A stretch of 57,814 nucleotides of DNA from a virus. How positions within the stretch are numbered: position 1 is the first letter of the stretch; the number at the start of each line of letters is the position of its first letter. Below are positions 15,255 through 22,718 of the stretch, piece by piece. The position numbers and the translations under genes are program-made. The notes under the pieces were generated by a model, which was given only the letters and a program-made list of their open reading frames with translations, had not been told where the DNA came from and ran no database searches. Location of the stretch: positions 1 to 57,814 of IMG/VR virus record IMGVR_UViG_3300035703_000106; one strand, given 5' to 3'.

Positions 15255-15865
15255 GCTGCAGGGTCCCATTCATACCATTTCTTACCAATCTGCCAATCTC
15301 TAGGCCGATCATGATGATTTGCATGCCAACCTTCACCGCCAGTAAAGATGTTGACGAATGCAGAGTTTCTTACCTTTTCACCAGAGTGACAGATCGTATT
15401 TAGTAGTCCAAACCCCAGATATCCCCAGAAAATAGGAAGACCGATAAAAATTAGCCACCAAGAACCGGGAAGTATTATTACCCCTCCGACAATGGTAACC
15501 ATTCTAATTATATGGTGATGTTTATAGAACCACATAACCCTTGGATTCTTCAATAGATCTACTACATGTCTATGCTTAATAGCAGGAACTTTAAATGTAG
15601 AGGTAAGAATCTTCCAAACTGGTTGGTGCTTCGGAGAGTGAGGGTCCTTTGGTGTATCAGAATAATTGTGATGTAACCGATGTACACCAACCCATCCCAA
15701 AACAGGACCTGCACCAGACAGTGGGCCTAAGATTAGAACGAGATATTCATACCAAACGCCTGCTTCAAAAGCTCTATGAGAAAAATATCTATGATATCCA
15801 GCAGATATTACTATAGAAGATAGAATCAACCACCAGATAAAACTATAGATCAGAATTTCAATCAT
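15224..15865 (-). CDS. Acyl-CoA/fatty-acid desaturase
   Basis: 213 residues, hydrophobic with several membrane segments. The three histidine boxes of membrane desaturases are intact: HRYFSH at 25-30, HRLHH at 62-66 and HANHH near the C-terminus. Di-iron enzymes of this family introduce double bases-chain unsaturation into acyl chains in the host membrane. Somewhat short compared with bacterial delta-9 enzymes (about 250-300). Such genes occur in marine T4-like phages and may adjust membrane fluidity. It has its own TTTACA/TATAAT promoter (15929-15957) and a leader of about 60 bases. Confidence 0.88.
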   Translation of the reverse strand: MIEILIYSFIWWLILSSIVISAGYHRYFSHRAFEAGVWYEYLVLILGPLSGAGPVLGWVGVHRLHHNYSDTPKDPHSPKHQPVWKILTSTFKVPAIKHRHVVDLLKNPRVMWFYKHHHIIRMVTIVGGVIILPGSWWLIFIGLPIFWGYLGFGLLNTICHSGEKVRNSAFVNIFTGGEGWHANHHDRPRDWQIGKKWYEWDPAAWFIRLIKKS

Positions 15866-15928
15866 ACTAAATTATCTCTTTAATTAATGTCGCTGCATAA
15901 TATCTATCCCCGCCTAAGATACTCTTAT

Positions 15929-15957
15929 ATTATACCTAGGCAGGGAAGATTTGTAAA
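15929..15957 (-). promoter_or_regulatory. Sigma70-type early promoter before the desaturase
   Basis: GGGGATTTACA with the -35 at 15952-15957, a 17-base spacer, and a perfect TATAAT at 15929-15934. The leader to the ATG is about 60 bases with a GGCGGGGATAG segment. The -35 lies four bases from the stop of the upstream gene. Confidence 0.85.
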
Positions 15958-15961
15958 TCCC

Positions 15962-16408
15962 CTATTTTGCAAGAGGATTATCTAGTGCTTCTTGCAGAGC
16001 TTGTTTCATATCTTTCTCAAGGGTTCTCATAGTATCACGAACATCCTTTTCGGTTTCCCGATTCAGATTTTCCATGATGCGAAGACGATCATCGATATCA
16101 CGCTGAGTCTCTTTTACCCTACGTGATGCATCTTCTGACACACCTTCTACTCTTAGAATATCCTTACGAAGATCATCTTTGATATCTCTGGTATAGTCAA
16201 TTGCGTCTTCTAGTTTCTGCAGCTGCAGTTCATTTGCCGCTTGTATTGCAGTAATATCGATATTCTGGATAATCTCCTTCATATCCATATAGTCTTTGTA
16301 AAACTCAAAGCCACCCCAGAGAGCACCGCCAGCGGTAGATAGTGCGGTAAGGATGATCATCATCTTACCGCCTCGAAATGTCATGCCAGCGAATTCAAAC
16401 TCTGCCAT
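15962..16408 (-). CDS. Membrane-anchored coiled-coil protein
   Basis: 148 residues: one N-terminal membrane helix (MMIILTALSTAGGALWGGF, about 16-34) followed by a long charged coiled coil (about 45-140). The shape resembles inner-membrane spanin subunits or XhlA-like proteins, although no proline-rich region or lipoprotein partner is fused. It lies 8 bases after the EF-hand membrane protein. Together they may form part of the lysis or envelope cassette; inference only. Confidence 0.6.
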   Translation of the reverse strand: MAEFEFAGMTFRGGKMMIILTALSTAGGALWGGFEFYKDYMDMKEIIQNIDITAIQAANELQLQKLEDAIDYTRDIKDDLRKDILRVEGVSEDASRRVKETQRDIDDRLRIMENLNRETEKDVRDTMRTLEKDMKQALQEALDNPLAK

Positions 16409-16416
16409 TTATTCAC

Positions 16417-16815
16417 TCACTCTTCTGAATCGCTTTTACCTTTAAGGTAAGCCTGTGCACCGAAGAAGGCAGCAACTAAACCAGCGATAGCTACGAAATA
16501 GGTCGGAGCAATATCACCAATAATCTGTGCAGCACCTTCAATTGAAAAGAAACTTGTTACCAGGATAAGGACTGGGTAAAGAAGCATACCCCAAAGAGCA
16601 AACCATGCCATTTGGCGGATCTGATCTTCTTTCTTATCTTCATTCTCCAGCATTCTTTTCTTATGTTCGAAATCCGAAACTTCTCTTGCTCTTGCCATTT
16701 CATCATCAGTGATGATACCATCACCATCTGTATCGAGGAAGTTATACGAAGAATCTTTTTCTAAAGTCTTTGCTTCTACTTTTGGTGTTCTTGTTCTAGG
16801 CGTTCTTGCAGCCAT
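16417..16815 (-). CDS. Two-span membrane protein with an EF-hand loop, holin candidate
   Basis: 132 residues. A basic N-terminus is followed by a canonical EF-hand calcium loop (DTDGDGIITDDE, about 28-39), a charged linker, then two membrane helices (about 71-90 and 104-122) with a short turn and a charged tail. Two spans and a charged C-terminus fit a class II holin, but the EF-hand is unusual and would allow calcium sensing. An extended -10 promoter precedes it. A structural or membrane-remodelling role is an alternative. Confidence 0.6.
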   Translation of the reverse strand: MAARTPRTRTPKVEAKTLEKDSSYNFLDTDGDGIITDDEMARAREVSDFEHKKRMLENEDKKEDQIRQMAWFALWGMLLYPVLILVTSFFSIEGAAQIIGDIAPTYFVAIAGLVAAFFGAQAYLKGKSDSEE

Positions 16816-16834
16816 TATCTTCTCCTATAGTTGT

Positions 16835-16843
16835 ATTATACCA
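16835..16843 (-). promoter_or_regulatory. Possible extended -10 promoter
   Basis: The minus strand reads TGGTATAAT (TGn plus TATAAT) about 20 bases before the EF-hand membrane gene. No good -35 is present at 17 bases. Confidence 0.5.
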
Positions 16844-16866
16844 TAAAGCAGATCAAAGCAGCATAA

Positions 16867-17250
16867 TTAGTTTTCAAATTGCAGTTCACGAAGTTGCTGA
16901 AGCTCTTGTTCTAGCTTCTGGACTTCAAGTTGTTTCTTTCTTAGTTCCAGTTCATAAAGCTTATTACAATCAATTCTGGACTTTACTCTTTTGCCAAGGG
17001 GTATAACAATTCTACTATACACCCCCACGTCACCGATTTGATTACCCATATCCTTATCGATAATACCGGTGACACCAAACTCTAACTGAGTGGCAGATCC
17101 AATCGCATTTGAGCAATCTAAATCCCCCGCTCGAAATTGGTCAGACTGATAATTCATAGAGGACCCAGGAATAGCTAAGTTCAGGGAAGAACTTGTATCA
17201 GCTAAAGCAGGTAATCCCATCAACATGAATAAAATAGCATAATATTTCAT
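16867..17250 (-). CDS. Secreted protein with C-terminal coiled coil, 127 aa
   Basis: A Sec signal peptide (MKYYAILFMLMGLPALA) precedes a mature domain with two Cys (DLDCSNAIGS and RIDCNKL), beta-type segments (QLEFGVTGIID, VGVYSRIVIPLG), then a Gln/Leu/Glu coiled coil. The two Cys could form a periplasmic disulfide. Proteins of this type occur in marine T4-like phages, by memory, without known function. Last gene of the secreted cassette running 20.0-16.9 kb. Confidence 0.7.
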   Translation of the reverse strand: MKYYAILFMLMGLPALADTSSSLNLAIPGSSMNYQSDQFRAGDLDCSNAIGSATQLEFGVTGIIDKDMGNQIGDVGVYSRIVIPLGKRVKSRIDCNKLYELELRKKQLEVQKLEQELQQLRELQFEN

Positions 17251-17256
17251 TTCGCC

Positions 17257-17637
17257 TCACTTTTTTATTTTTGAGCAAATCTTCGATGATATACCCGAAG
17301 CCCCTATATTTTCTTTTACTAGTTTCGATAATGTGCAAATATAAACTACACTATCCTTATCTTTATCCCTAATATATACATCAAACGTTTTTGTTTCAAG
17401 ATAACCTACTCTTAAAACTCTTTCGGGTGTCGCAAACTTAATTGGTTCCCATTCCCCAGAAAAAACACCAATCTCATAATGTTCTGCATCATTTCTTCTA
17501 TTATATAACGAAAGAGTGGTTACCATTATACCATCTACATATGACGGATCTAATTTCGGATACGTCGGGATCATCTCGTGTGCGCTACCGATAGATGGCA
17601 GCGCACACATTAGAGTTACACATAACAACCTTTTCAT
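17257..17637 (-). CDS. Secreted protein, possible chaperone-like beta domain, 126 aa
   Basis: A signal peptide (MKRLLCVTLMCALPSIGSA) is followed by an all-beta domain. LSLYNRRNDAEHYEIGVFSG and a later RVLRVGYLETKTFDVYIR resemble the strand pattern of immunoglobulin-like periplasmic fimbrial chaperones, but this is only a shape resemblance. Two Cys in the C-terminal third may pair. It sits between two other secreted genes with 2-7 base gaps. Function unknown. Confidence 0.65.
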   Translation of the reverse strand: MKRLLCVTLMCALPSIGSAHEMIPTYPKLDPSYVDGIMVTTLSLYNRRNDAEHYEIGVFSGEWEPIKFATPERVLRVGYLETKTFDVYIRDKDKDSVVYICTLSKLVKENIGASGISSKICSKIKK

Positions 17638-17638
17638 C

Positions 17639-18139
17639 TTATTTAGCGATGCATTCGGCGGTTACGAGAGCGGTATAGTTACCACCAGGTAGCGGCTTAT
17701 TATAACCATATGCAGCTTCCGAAGTAACTTTGAACCAAACAGTTCCAGCTTCTGTTAAATCGAATTCTACCACGTTATCGTATTCTACTTTATTTGTTTC
17801 ATACGCTGACATGGCAGGAGCAGTTACTTCTGCTACTTCTACATCGCCTGACCAGTTTACAATATCAGGTAGGTTTGGGCTTGATGAGAAACTATTTGGC
17901 CAAGTAACTTTTGCCAGATATGAATCTGCAAGTGCAACATCATAACGGATCTTAGGCATGACACCACCGTCTGCTGGTACAGTACTGAGTACGTCTGGGG
18001 TTGGCTGACCATATACACCACGTACATCGGTGTATATAGAGCATTTTGATTCGACTCTACCGTTGATCGGTGCTTCTATAGCAACAGCAGAGGTTGCAAT
18101 AGCCGAAAAACCGAGAGCCACTAAAGTCTTCTTGAACAT
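17639..18139 (-). CDS. Secreted beta-rich protein, 166 aa
   Basis: A signal peptide (MFKKTLVALGFSAIATSAVA) is followed by a mature domain with a Cys near each end (SKCSIYTDV and TAECIAK), likely bridged. The composition (Ser, Thr, Val, Asp, few Lys) and the two-Cys sandwich recall pilin or fimbrial subunits, with ALADSYLAKVTWPNSFSS as a core strand pair. No usher or pilin motif can be proven. It is immediately upstream of the chaperone-like gene. Confidence 0.65.
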   Translation of the reverse strand: MFKKTLVALGFSAIATSAVAIEAPINGRVESKCSIYTDVRGVYGQPTPDVLSTVPADGGVMPKIRYDVALADSYLAKVTWPNSFSSSPNLPDIVNWSGDVEVAEVTAPAMSAYETNKVEYDNVVEFDLTEAGTVWFKVTSEAAYGYNKPLPGGNYTALVTAECIAK

Positions 18140-18154
18140 TTTAGTCCCCTTGTT

Positions 18155-19048
18155 TTAATTTCCATCATATTGCAACCTAACCATATCATTATGGGTTTGA
18201 TCAGAGGCTAGGCTTCTCAATAAGCTTGTGTTATCAGGAATTTCACTATCTTCTAATGTTAATGTCTCTTCATAAGTGCCACCCTGAATAACAACACTAT
18301 AGTACGAATCTAATTTAGGAAGAGCAGCAAGAGCTTTTAACATCGCTTCTTGCTGAGCAACATCGGCAATCTCTTCAGCCGCACCACCGATTGATAGAGC
18401 AGCTTCGATATCCAATTCGCCTTCTGGTTCTTCCTCTTCTTTTATTTCCTTCTCTTCTACTTCTTCTCCAATTGGATATTCTTTTTCCAACTGGGCTTGG
18501 ACCCACTCATTATAGTACGGATCTTCTATATTTTCTCTATTCAATAAACCATTAGCTAACAAGTATTTATATAATGCATCCAAATAACCGGGACAGGATG
18601 GGTCAGTAATCGGATTATAACAAGTGTCGTACTTGTAATTATAGATCACTGTTACGTTACTTAGTGTCCCATCCCCGTCTACACCAATCTCTCCGTCCCC
18701 GAGCGCCTCGCGCGGGATCGGTAGCACTGGATCATATCTAACCAGCGTGTTACCTGGTAATCCATCCCATACATCATTCGATTCATAAGAATATCCTTCA
18801 CCAAGTGCATTCTCATTACGAACATATACTGTAGCATCTGAGTTCGGATCTTTCTGAATCGTATAGCGTCGAAGAACCCCATTCACAGCTAATCCAGCTT
18901 GTGGTGGGAGAACGTCACCCATATTCCAGGTGTATCCGTTAATGGTAGCATTACCAGTTTGGCCTACAATAACCTCAGAGGAGGAGTAAGAGCCCCAACA
19001 GAGCGCCAATGCCAAGACCACCTTTGGCAGTACTCTTGTCGTCTTCAT
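18155..19048 (-). CDS. Secreted acidic protein, 297 aa
   Basis: The start MKTTRVLPKVVLALALCWG is fixed by a perfect GGAGGAATATGG site; the longer frame to 19135 is not needed. After the signal peptide comes a beta-rich domain (VIVGQTGNATINGYTWNMGD), a Cys pair (TCYNPITDPSCPGY), and an extremely acidic region around 195-215 (VEEKEIKEEEEPEGE). It overlaps the upstream secreted gene by 74 bases. No enzyme motif. Probably periplasmic or surface located; partner of the neighbouring secreted proteins by context. Confidence 0.7.
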   Translation of the reverse strand: MKTTRVLPKVVLALALCWGSYSSSEVIVGQTGNATINGYTWNMGDVLPPQAGLAVNGVLRRYTIQKDPNSDATVYVRNENALGEGYSYESNDVWDGLPGNTLVRYDPVLPIPREALGDGEIGVDGDGTLSNVTVIYNYKYDTCYNPITDPSCPGYLDALYKYLLANGLLNRENIEDPYYNEWVQAQLEKEYPIGEEVEEKEIKEEEEPEGELDIEAALSIGGAAEEIADVAQQEAMLKALAALPKLDSYYSVVIQGGTYEETLTLEDSEIPDNTSLLRSLASDQTHNDMVRLQYDGN

Positions 19049-19553
19049 CCATATTCCTCCATCTGCTACGGAGACCATTCCCCTTTGGCTTTTGTTCTTC
19101 TTCCATCGTCCAAGCTGCTTTTGCTTCTTCACCAATCATACCATCATAAGGACAAGGTGTTCCGGCGTTCATCATAGCTTCGAACACGCCAGGGTCTTGA
19201 CACATAGTTGAAACTGCAGCAACTTTCATACCCATGTCATATAATGTCTTAGCATTTTTCAAACGCTCACAGTTAATATCCCTGACAGTCTTACCTGCAG
19301 AGAGACCAAGAATTTGGGTTTGAACCGCACCAGCTACGCCAACCGTACAACTGTCGGTAGTAGAACTATTAATGGTTGGTGCAACCGCAGTAGATGGAGG
19401 TGAATATACTGTGGTGGTAGAATTAGAATCTACTACGGAATCAGTTTCGGATCTGGTACAGATATAACCTTCAGGACAAGTTGTTGAAGATTCTTGCGCT
19501 GAAACTGATCCAGCAAATAAGCATAAAGTTATAACTAATAATTTTCTAAACAT
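18975..19553 (-). CDS. Secreted protein with hydrophobic C-terminal tail, 192 aa
   Basis: A signal peptide (MFRKLLVITLCLFAGSVSA), a Ser/Thr-rich linker (about 35-66), a domain with at least six Cys, and a C-terminal Gly/Leu membrane tail (GIGALLGLLLLL). The layout is that of a periplasmic protein anchored at both ends or C-terminally. It shares 74 bases with the start of the next secreted gene. A one-mismatch late-promoter-like sequence lies upstream (19605-19612). Function unknown. Confidence 0.7.
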   Translation of the reverse strand: MFRKLLVITLCLFAGSVSAQESSTTCPEGYICTRSETDSVVDSNSTTTVYSPPSTAVAPTINSSTTDSCTVGVAGAVQTQILGLSAGKTVRDINCERLKNAKTLYDMGMKVAAVSTMCQDPGVFEAMMNAGTPCPYDGMIGEEAKAAWTMEEEQKPKGNGLRSRWRNMDEDDKSTAKGGLGIGALLGLLLLL

Positions 19554-19634
19554 TCTATTATCCTTACAATTCGGTCATAATAAAAAGTTCAGTCGCTTCG
19601 GGTTTATTTATGTATATATCTTTCTACAATAAAA

Positions 19635-19659
19635 AAAGGGAAGCAAAAAGCTTCCCTTT
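19635..19659. terminator. Terminator hairpin after the small outer-membrane-like gene
   Basis: AAAGGGAAGC / GCTTCCCTTT, a 10-bp stem with a five-base loop. T-runs follow on the minus strand (TTTTTTTATTG). It ends the tmRNA and beta-barrel-like gene transcript. Confidence 0.85.
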
Positions 19660-19682
19660 CCTTTTCTCTTATTTAGATAAGA

Positions 19683-20012
19683 TTAGAATTCGAAACGAAC
19701 GCCAACCTGAGCATCTTCATAAGCCATATCTGCGTCTGCCTGAACAGCACCAAATACATGGACTGCATTGCTTAGACCGTAAGCAGCTTCAACACTTACG
19801 CCATCGAAGGTAAGACCGTCGGTGTTAGCGGTAGCATAGAGACGTGGTGCAACGGCAAAATCGCCGAATGCAAGATCAGGACCCGCTTCAAGTGCAACTG
19901 CTTCATTCTCTACTGAATAAGCAGCTTCACCTGAAACGCCGAGATAAGGGTTAGCGAAAGCTGAAGTGGCGAGGGTTGCAGCAGCTACAGTAGAAAGAAG
20001 AAATTTCATCAT
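19683..20012 (-). CDS. Small secreted beta-barrel-like (outer membrane type) protein, 109 aa
   Basis: A signal peptide (MMKFLLSTVAAATLATSAFA) and a short mature chain of alternating hydrophobic strands (VSGEAAYSVENEAVALEAGP, FAVAPRLYATAN, AYGLSNAVHVFGAVQADA), ending VGVRFEF. A terminal Phe in an alternating strand is the outer-membrane beta-signal. About eight short strands could form a small or oligomeric barrel. AAAGGAAATATAAA is the ribosome site. It lies right after the tmRNA gene and may share its transcript. A receptor-masking or superinfection role is speculation. Confidence 0.7.
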   Translation of the reverse strand: MMKFLLSTVAAATLATSAFANPYLGVSGEAAYSVENEAVALEAGPDLAFGDFAVAPRLYATANTDGLTFDGVSVEAAYGLSNAVHVFGAVQADADMAYEDAQVGVRFEF

Positions 20013-20039
20013 TTTATATTTCCTTTGAGATTAGAGTTA

Positions 20040-20345
20040 AGTGGTCCGTTCTGTTTCTAGGTGGAACCATACCCAAAGTACTTAAGCAGCTAGTGCGTAA
20101 GCCTTAGGAGCAAAGTTATCGTTTGCATTTATTAGGTTTGACCGATACGAGGTCATCCGGTAATCTCCACGTCTTTTCAACACCTGTCGAATCCCTTTCG
20201 GCCCCATCAAAAGTACACCCAGACCTCTAGAAGTCTATCGTTTGTGTCGCAAACTAAGGAATTCAAACCCTCGCAGAAAAAACCTATTCCGCTACATGTT
20301 ACCCTAGAGTGTACTTTTGGTGGAGCCGCCGGTATCGAAACCGGG
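20040..20345 (-). ncRNA. ssrA: Circularly permuted two-piece tmRNA (ssrA)
   Basis: On the minus strand the acceptor piece comes first: a T-arm (CCGGT-TTCGAT-ACCGG) then CGGCTCC-A-CCA ending at 20318. The coding piece starts at 20205 with GGGGCCG, which pairs completely with CGGCTCC and includes G3-U70, the alanine identity pair. GGGATTCGACAGG follows, the conserved 5' tmRNA motif. The tag frame (20126-20082) encodes ANDNFAPKAYALAA then TAA. The processed loop is bracketed by a 10-bp inverted repeat (20209-20218 and 20309-20318) that extends the acceptor stem. Acceptor-before-coding order is the permutation known in alphaproteobacteria. It would rescue stalled ribosomes and tag proteins. Exact ends are approximate; a TATAAT box lies near 20450 on this strand without a clear -35. 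Confidence 0.93.
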
Positions 20346-20489
20346 TCCAGAATGTTTATCGTCTGCTTCAACGATTACAGATACTATTTAACCATATCTA
20401 CTCTTGATTGTACATATCTTATTCCAATTCCTTTATCAGATGTGATAATTATAACACATCCGTCTGAGTCATAGAATATATGTCTATCT

Positions 20490-20717
20490 TTACTTTGTCT
20501 GTAAGTGGTCATCCGGATTAATACGTCCCCATTTAATCTTTAGCCAGATTCTTTCGTGAACATAATAATCAACACTCAGAAGAATGTGTAGAATAGTAGC
20601 AAATCCTGTTGCGCTACCTAAATTACCCGTGAACATATAAGTCCAAATAATAGTAAATAACCACGCAGTTAATCTATAAGTTATCATTCGAACTAATGTT
20701 CTCTTATGAGTTTCCAT
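20490..20717 (-). CDS. DUF2061 membrane protein
   Basis: 75 residues from METHKRTLVRMITYRLTAWL; a TTG start four codons earlier is less likely. The pattern KRTLVRMITYRLTAW, two membrane helices and a C-terminal VHERIWLKIKWG matches the DUF2061 family of small two-span inner-membrane proteins of unknown function, common in marine bacteria. It overlaps the end of the dNMP kinase gene by 14 bases. Confidence 0.8.
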   Translation of the reverse strand: METHKRTLVRMITYRLTAWLFTIIWTYMFTGNLGSATGFATILHILLSVDYYVHERIWLKIKWGRINPDDHLQTK

Positions 20718-21216
20718 GTTTTTTTCCAATCAAATGTTTATGTAGATCATAGATGTTGCGGTACAGTTGTTCTAACGTACCGTTGTTATCAATAATGTAG
20801 TCTGCCATCCAAGGTTCAAGAGACATGCTAGACTTTGGTTCGGTCTCTAGCCAATCACTGCGATCGACCCAGATAGTATAGTCGACGATACCGTTGTTCT
20901 TAATAGCATGGAACTCACGCTTGTTACGCAAGCCACAGTAGATATCAGAGACCTCGAAGATTTCACGGCCAATACGAGCCAGATCATCTTTGCAATAGTC
21001 AGAAATTAGATTGTACCATTCAGCACGATGGTTATGTCTATCTGCAAAGCAATCGTGTACCGAGTCATAGCCGTATTGATCTTTGAGTGCAGGGTAGACG
21101 ACATTCTCTGCACAGTGTACACTAGACGATTTGAACTTTAGTCCAAACATCACATTAAGATATTCAGCAACGGTATCTTTGCCGTGCCGACCATGACCAA
21201 TAATAAGCAGTTTCAT
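20704..21216 (-). CDS. Deoxynucleoside monophosphate kinase-like P-loop protein
   Basis: 170 residues. The P-loop is GHGRHGKDT (7-15), followed by VAEYLNVMFGLKF, which matches the start of T4 gp1-type deoxynucleotide kinases. A DRSDWL element and a central NKREFHAI region fit the base-binding lid. It would phosphorylate dNMPs to dNDPs for DNA synthesis, together with the dCMP deaminase and ThyX nearby. It is shorter than T4 gp1 (241). Confidence 0.8.
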   Translation of the reverse strand: MKLLIIGHGRHGKDTVAEYLNVMFGLKFKSSSVHCAENVVYPALKDQYGYDSVHDCFADRHNHRAEWYNLISDYCKDDLARIGREIFEVSDIYCGLRNKREFHAIKNNGIVDYTIWVDRSDWLETEPKSSMSLEPWMADYIIDNNGTLEQLYRNIYDLHKHLIGKKHGNS

Positions 21217-21223
21217 TGTACAC

Positions 21224-21784
21224 CTATGGTTTGTAGAAGATATGTTGATCGATCATAGCAACACGAGTCATTTCCTTTGACCAGTACGGCTTGACCCGTT
21301 TGGTATGATAATACAAAGCACCGTCTGTAACATCACCGATTTGCTTATGATACACACTTTGTGCGATAAAGTAAATATCATTATAGACTTTTTTATCAGT
21401 TGGTTTCTTATTTTTCTTTCGAGCAGTCCAACTAAACTGTTTTCTTTGATGTACTACATCACACACCCCATCTGGGAATTGTGGATGTTCAGTACGATTC
21501 AGCGTAACATTCGCCACAGCAATCTGTCCAATCTCTGATTCACCTCTTGCTTCGAAGTACATATTCTTTGCTAGACATTCGATGCTTTTGCTGTCTTCAG
21601 GTGTTTCAATGATTGCATAGATTAACTTTAAGTTCTCCTCTTCATTCATAACAGGAAGTGGTGGCTGATTATACGGACCTATGTTTACCACAGGCTCGGG
21701 TGTGCTTTTTACATTTTCTAATGGAGTGCAACCTACAGGGGTAAGTCCCACGATGCAAATGCACATGACTTTCATCATTTTCAT
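21224..21784 (-). CDS. SleB/CwlJ-type cell-wall hydrolase, predicted lipoprotein
   Basis: 186 residues. The N-terminus is hydrophobic with a lipobox-like LTPVGC ending at Cys19. The catalytic domain shows the Hydrolase_2 signature: AKNMYFEARGESEIGQIAVA (about 66-85, with the essential Glu), VTLNRTEHPQFPDGVC, and a C-terminal ALYYHTKRVKPYW. It cleaves peptidoglycan glycan strands and is the best endolysin candidate in the window. A lipid anchor would place it at the membrane, needing export or holin action; this is unusual for an endolysin. Confidence 0.85.
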   Translation of the reverse strand: MKMMKVMCICIVGLTPVGCTPLENVKSTPEPVVNIGPYNQPPLPVMNEEENLKLIYAIIETPEDSKSIECLAKNMYFEARGESEIGQIAVANVTLNRTEHPQFPDGVCDVVHQRKQFSWTARKKNKKPTDKKVYNDIYFIAQSVYHKQIGDVTDGALYYHTKRVKPYWSKEMTRVAMIDQHIFYKP

Positions 21785-21836
21785 TTGTCGTCTCTTTTGT
21801 AGTTTGTGGATTAGGAAGGTAAAAGACCTTCTGCGA

Positions 21837-22040
21837 TCATTCTAATTTTTTGATGCCAAGAGACCAATTCTCGGCGGCATCTTCTACGTAGTGGAGCGAT
21901 CTATCTGGAAATTCCTCTGTAAAGAATAATCGCCCATTATCATCGAAGTATTGAACATAGGCAAGTTCACTTTTAAAATCAAAGTGAACCTCTGCTCTAC
22001 CTCTTCCATCGTTTGCGTGATACGTAGAAATCTTTCCCAT
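21837..22040 (-). CDS. Hypothetical protein, 67 aa
   Basis: 67 residues, acidic and beta-rich, with GRAEVHFDFKSELAYVQYFD and a C-terminal AENWSLGIKKLE. No signal peptide. It lies three bases after the oxygenase stop and so is probably co-transcribed. I associate it with small conserved marine T4-like phage proteins but cannot name a family. Confidence 0.65.
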   Translation of the reverse strand: MGKISTYHANDGRGRAEVHFDFKSELAYVQYFDDNGRLFFTEEFPDRSLHYVEDAAENWSLGIKKLE

Positions 22041-22043
22041 GTA

Positions 22044-22718
22044 TTACTCCCACTCGATATCTTCTATGATTTGGTTTCTTAGGGAAATCGCTTTGCGATC
22101 TGTATCGGTCCCTATTCTATCGTTTAATACCTTATAGGCTAATGTAATACGATCACAGCCTGCATATGCTGCATGCCAGCAGTGATGATCAGGCTCATCA
22201 TATTTACCGAAATAATACCATCTACATTGCCATCCAGGTACATCCTGAATCGTTACAATCTTCTGCTCTTTATTATCAAAGTATTTGAAATAACCATTAC
22301 CGGTTTCTGACCAAGTGAAAAGGATCTGATAGGCATTCGCATTCCAGTTGGTATGCCATCCTACGAATCCACCTGGAGGATAGTAATTAAAGAGCGCGCT
22401 TGAATGCACACCAAGTACCTCAGGAAATTTCTTCTTTACAGTATACTCGATATCTTTCCACTTTCCTGGATCTTTCTGAGCCATCTGGGAGACTGGCTGA
22501 GAAAAGTGTTGTTCAGGAAATCCAGAATGTTTACTACCCAATTTCATCTGGGCAAATAGATAATCTTCGTTACAGTATCTTTCCCCATTACTTGGAGCAT
22601 CTTCCGGATCAAAGAAATGATATTTAGAATCATTATAACCCTCGATGGATCTGAAGGTATTCACAAATCCATCGAGAATATTTAAAAGCTCTTTATTTCG
22701 AATAATGACTTCAGTCAT
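22044..22718 (-). CDS. Fe(II)/2OG oxygenase-like protein
   Basis: 224 residues from MTEVIIRNKELLNILDG, set by GAGGAATTCCTAC upstream and an 8-base overlap with thyX. The core reads FNYYPPGGFVGWHTNWNA, then HHCWHAAYAGCDRITLAYK. The proximal motif is His-Thr-Asn rather than the usual His-x-Asp, a distal His and an Arg are present, so metal binding may be unusual. This is a common 2OG-oxygenase-like family of marine T4-like phages. Substrate unknown. Confidence 0.7.
   Translation of the reverse strand: MTEVIIRNKELLNILDGFVNTFRSIEGYNDSKYHFFDPEDAPSNGERYCNEDYLFAQMKLGSKHSGFPEQHFSQPVSQMAQKDPGKWKDIEYTVKKKFPEVLGVHSSALFNYYPPGGFVGWHTNWNANAYQILFTWSETGNGYFKYFDNKEQKIVTIQDVPGWQCRWYYFGKYDEPDHHCWHAAYAGCDRITLAYKVLNDRIGTDTDRKAISLRNQIIEDIEWE

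Noticed and set aside
18560-18575. TATTTATA inside the 297-residue secreted gene
   Set aside because: Within coding sequence with no gene start nearby.
19605-19612. CATAAATA late-promoter-like box before the 192-residue secreted gene
   Set aside because: One mismatch to TATAAATA and 40 or more bases from the start; not enough to call.
20244-20474. 76-codon plus-strand frame across the tmRNA
   Set aside because: It lies opposite the acceptor piece and leader of the tmRNA and does not resemble a protein; RNA structure explains the sequence.
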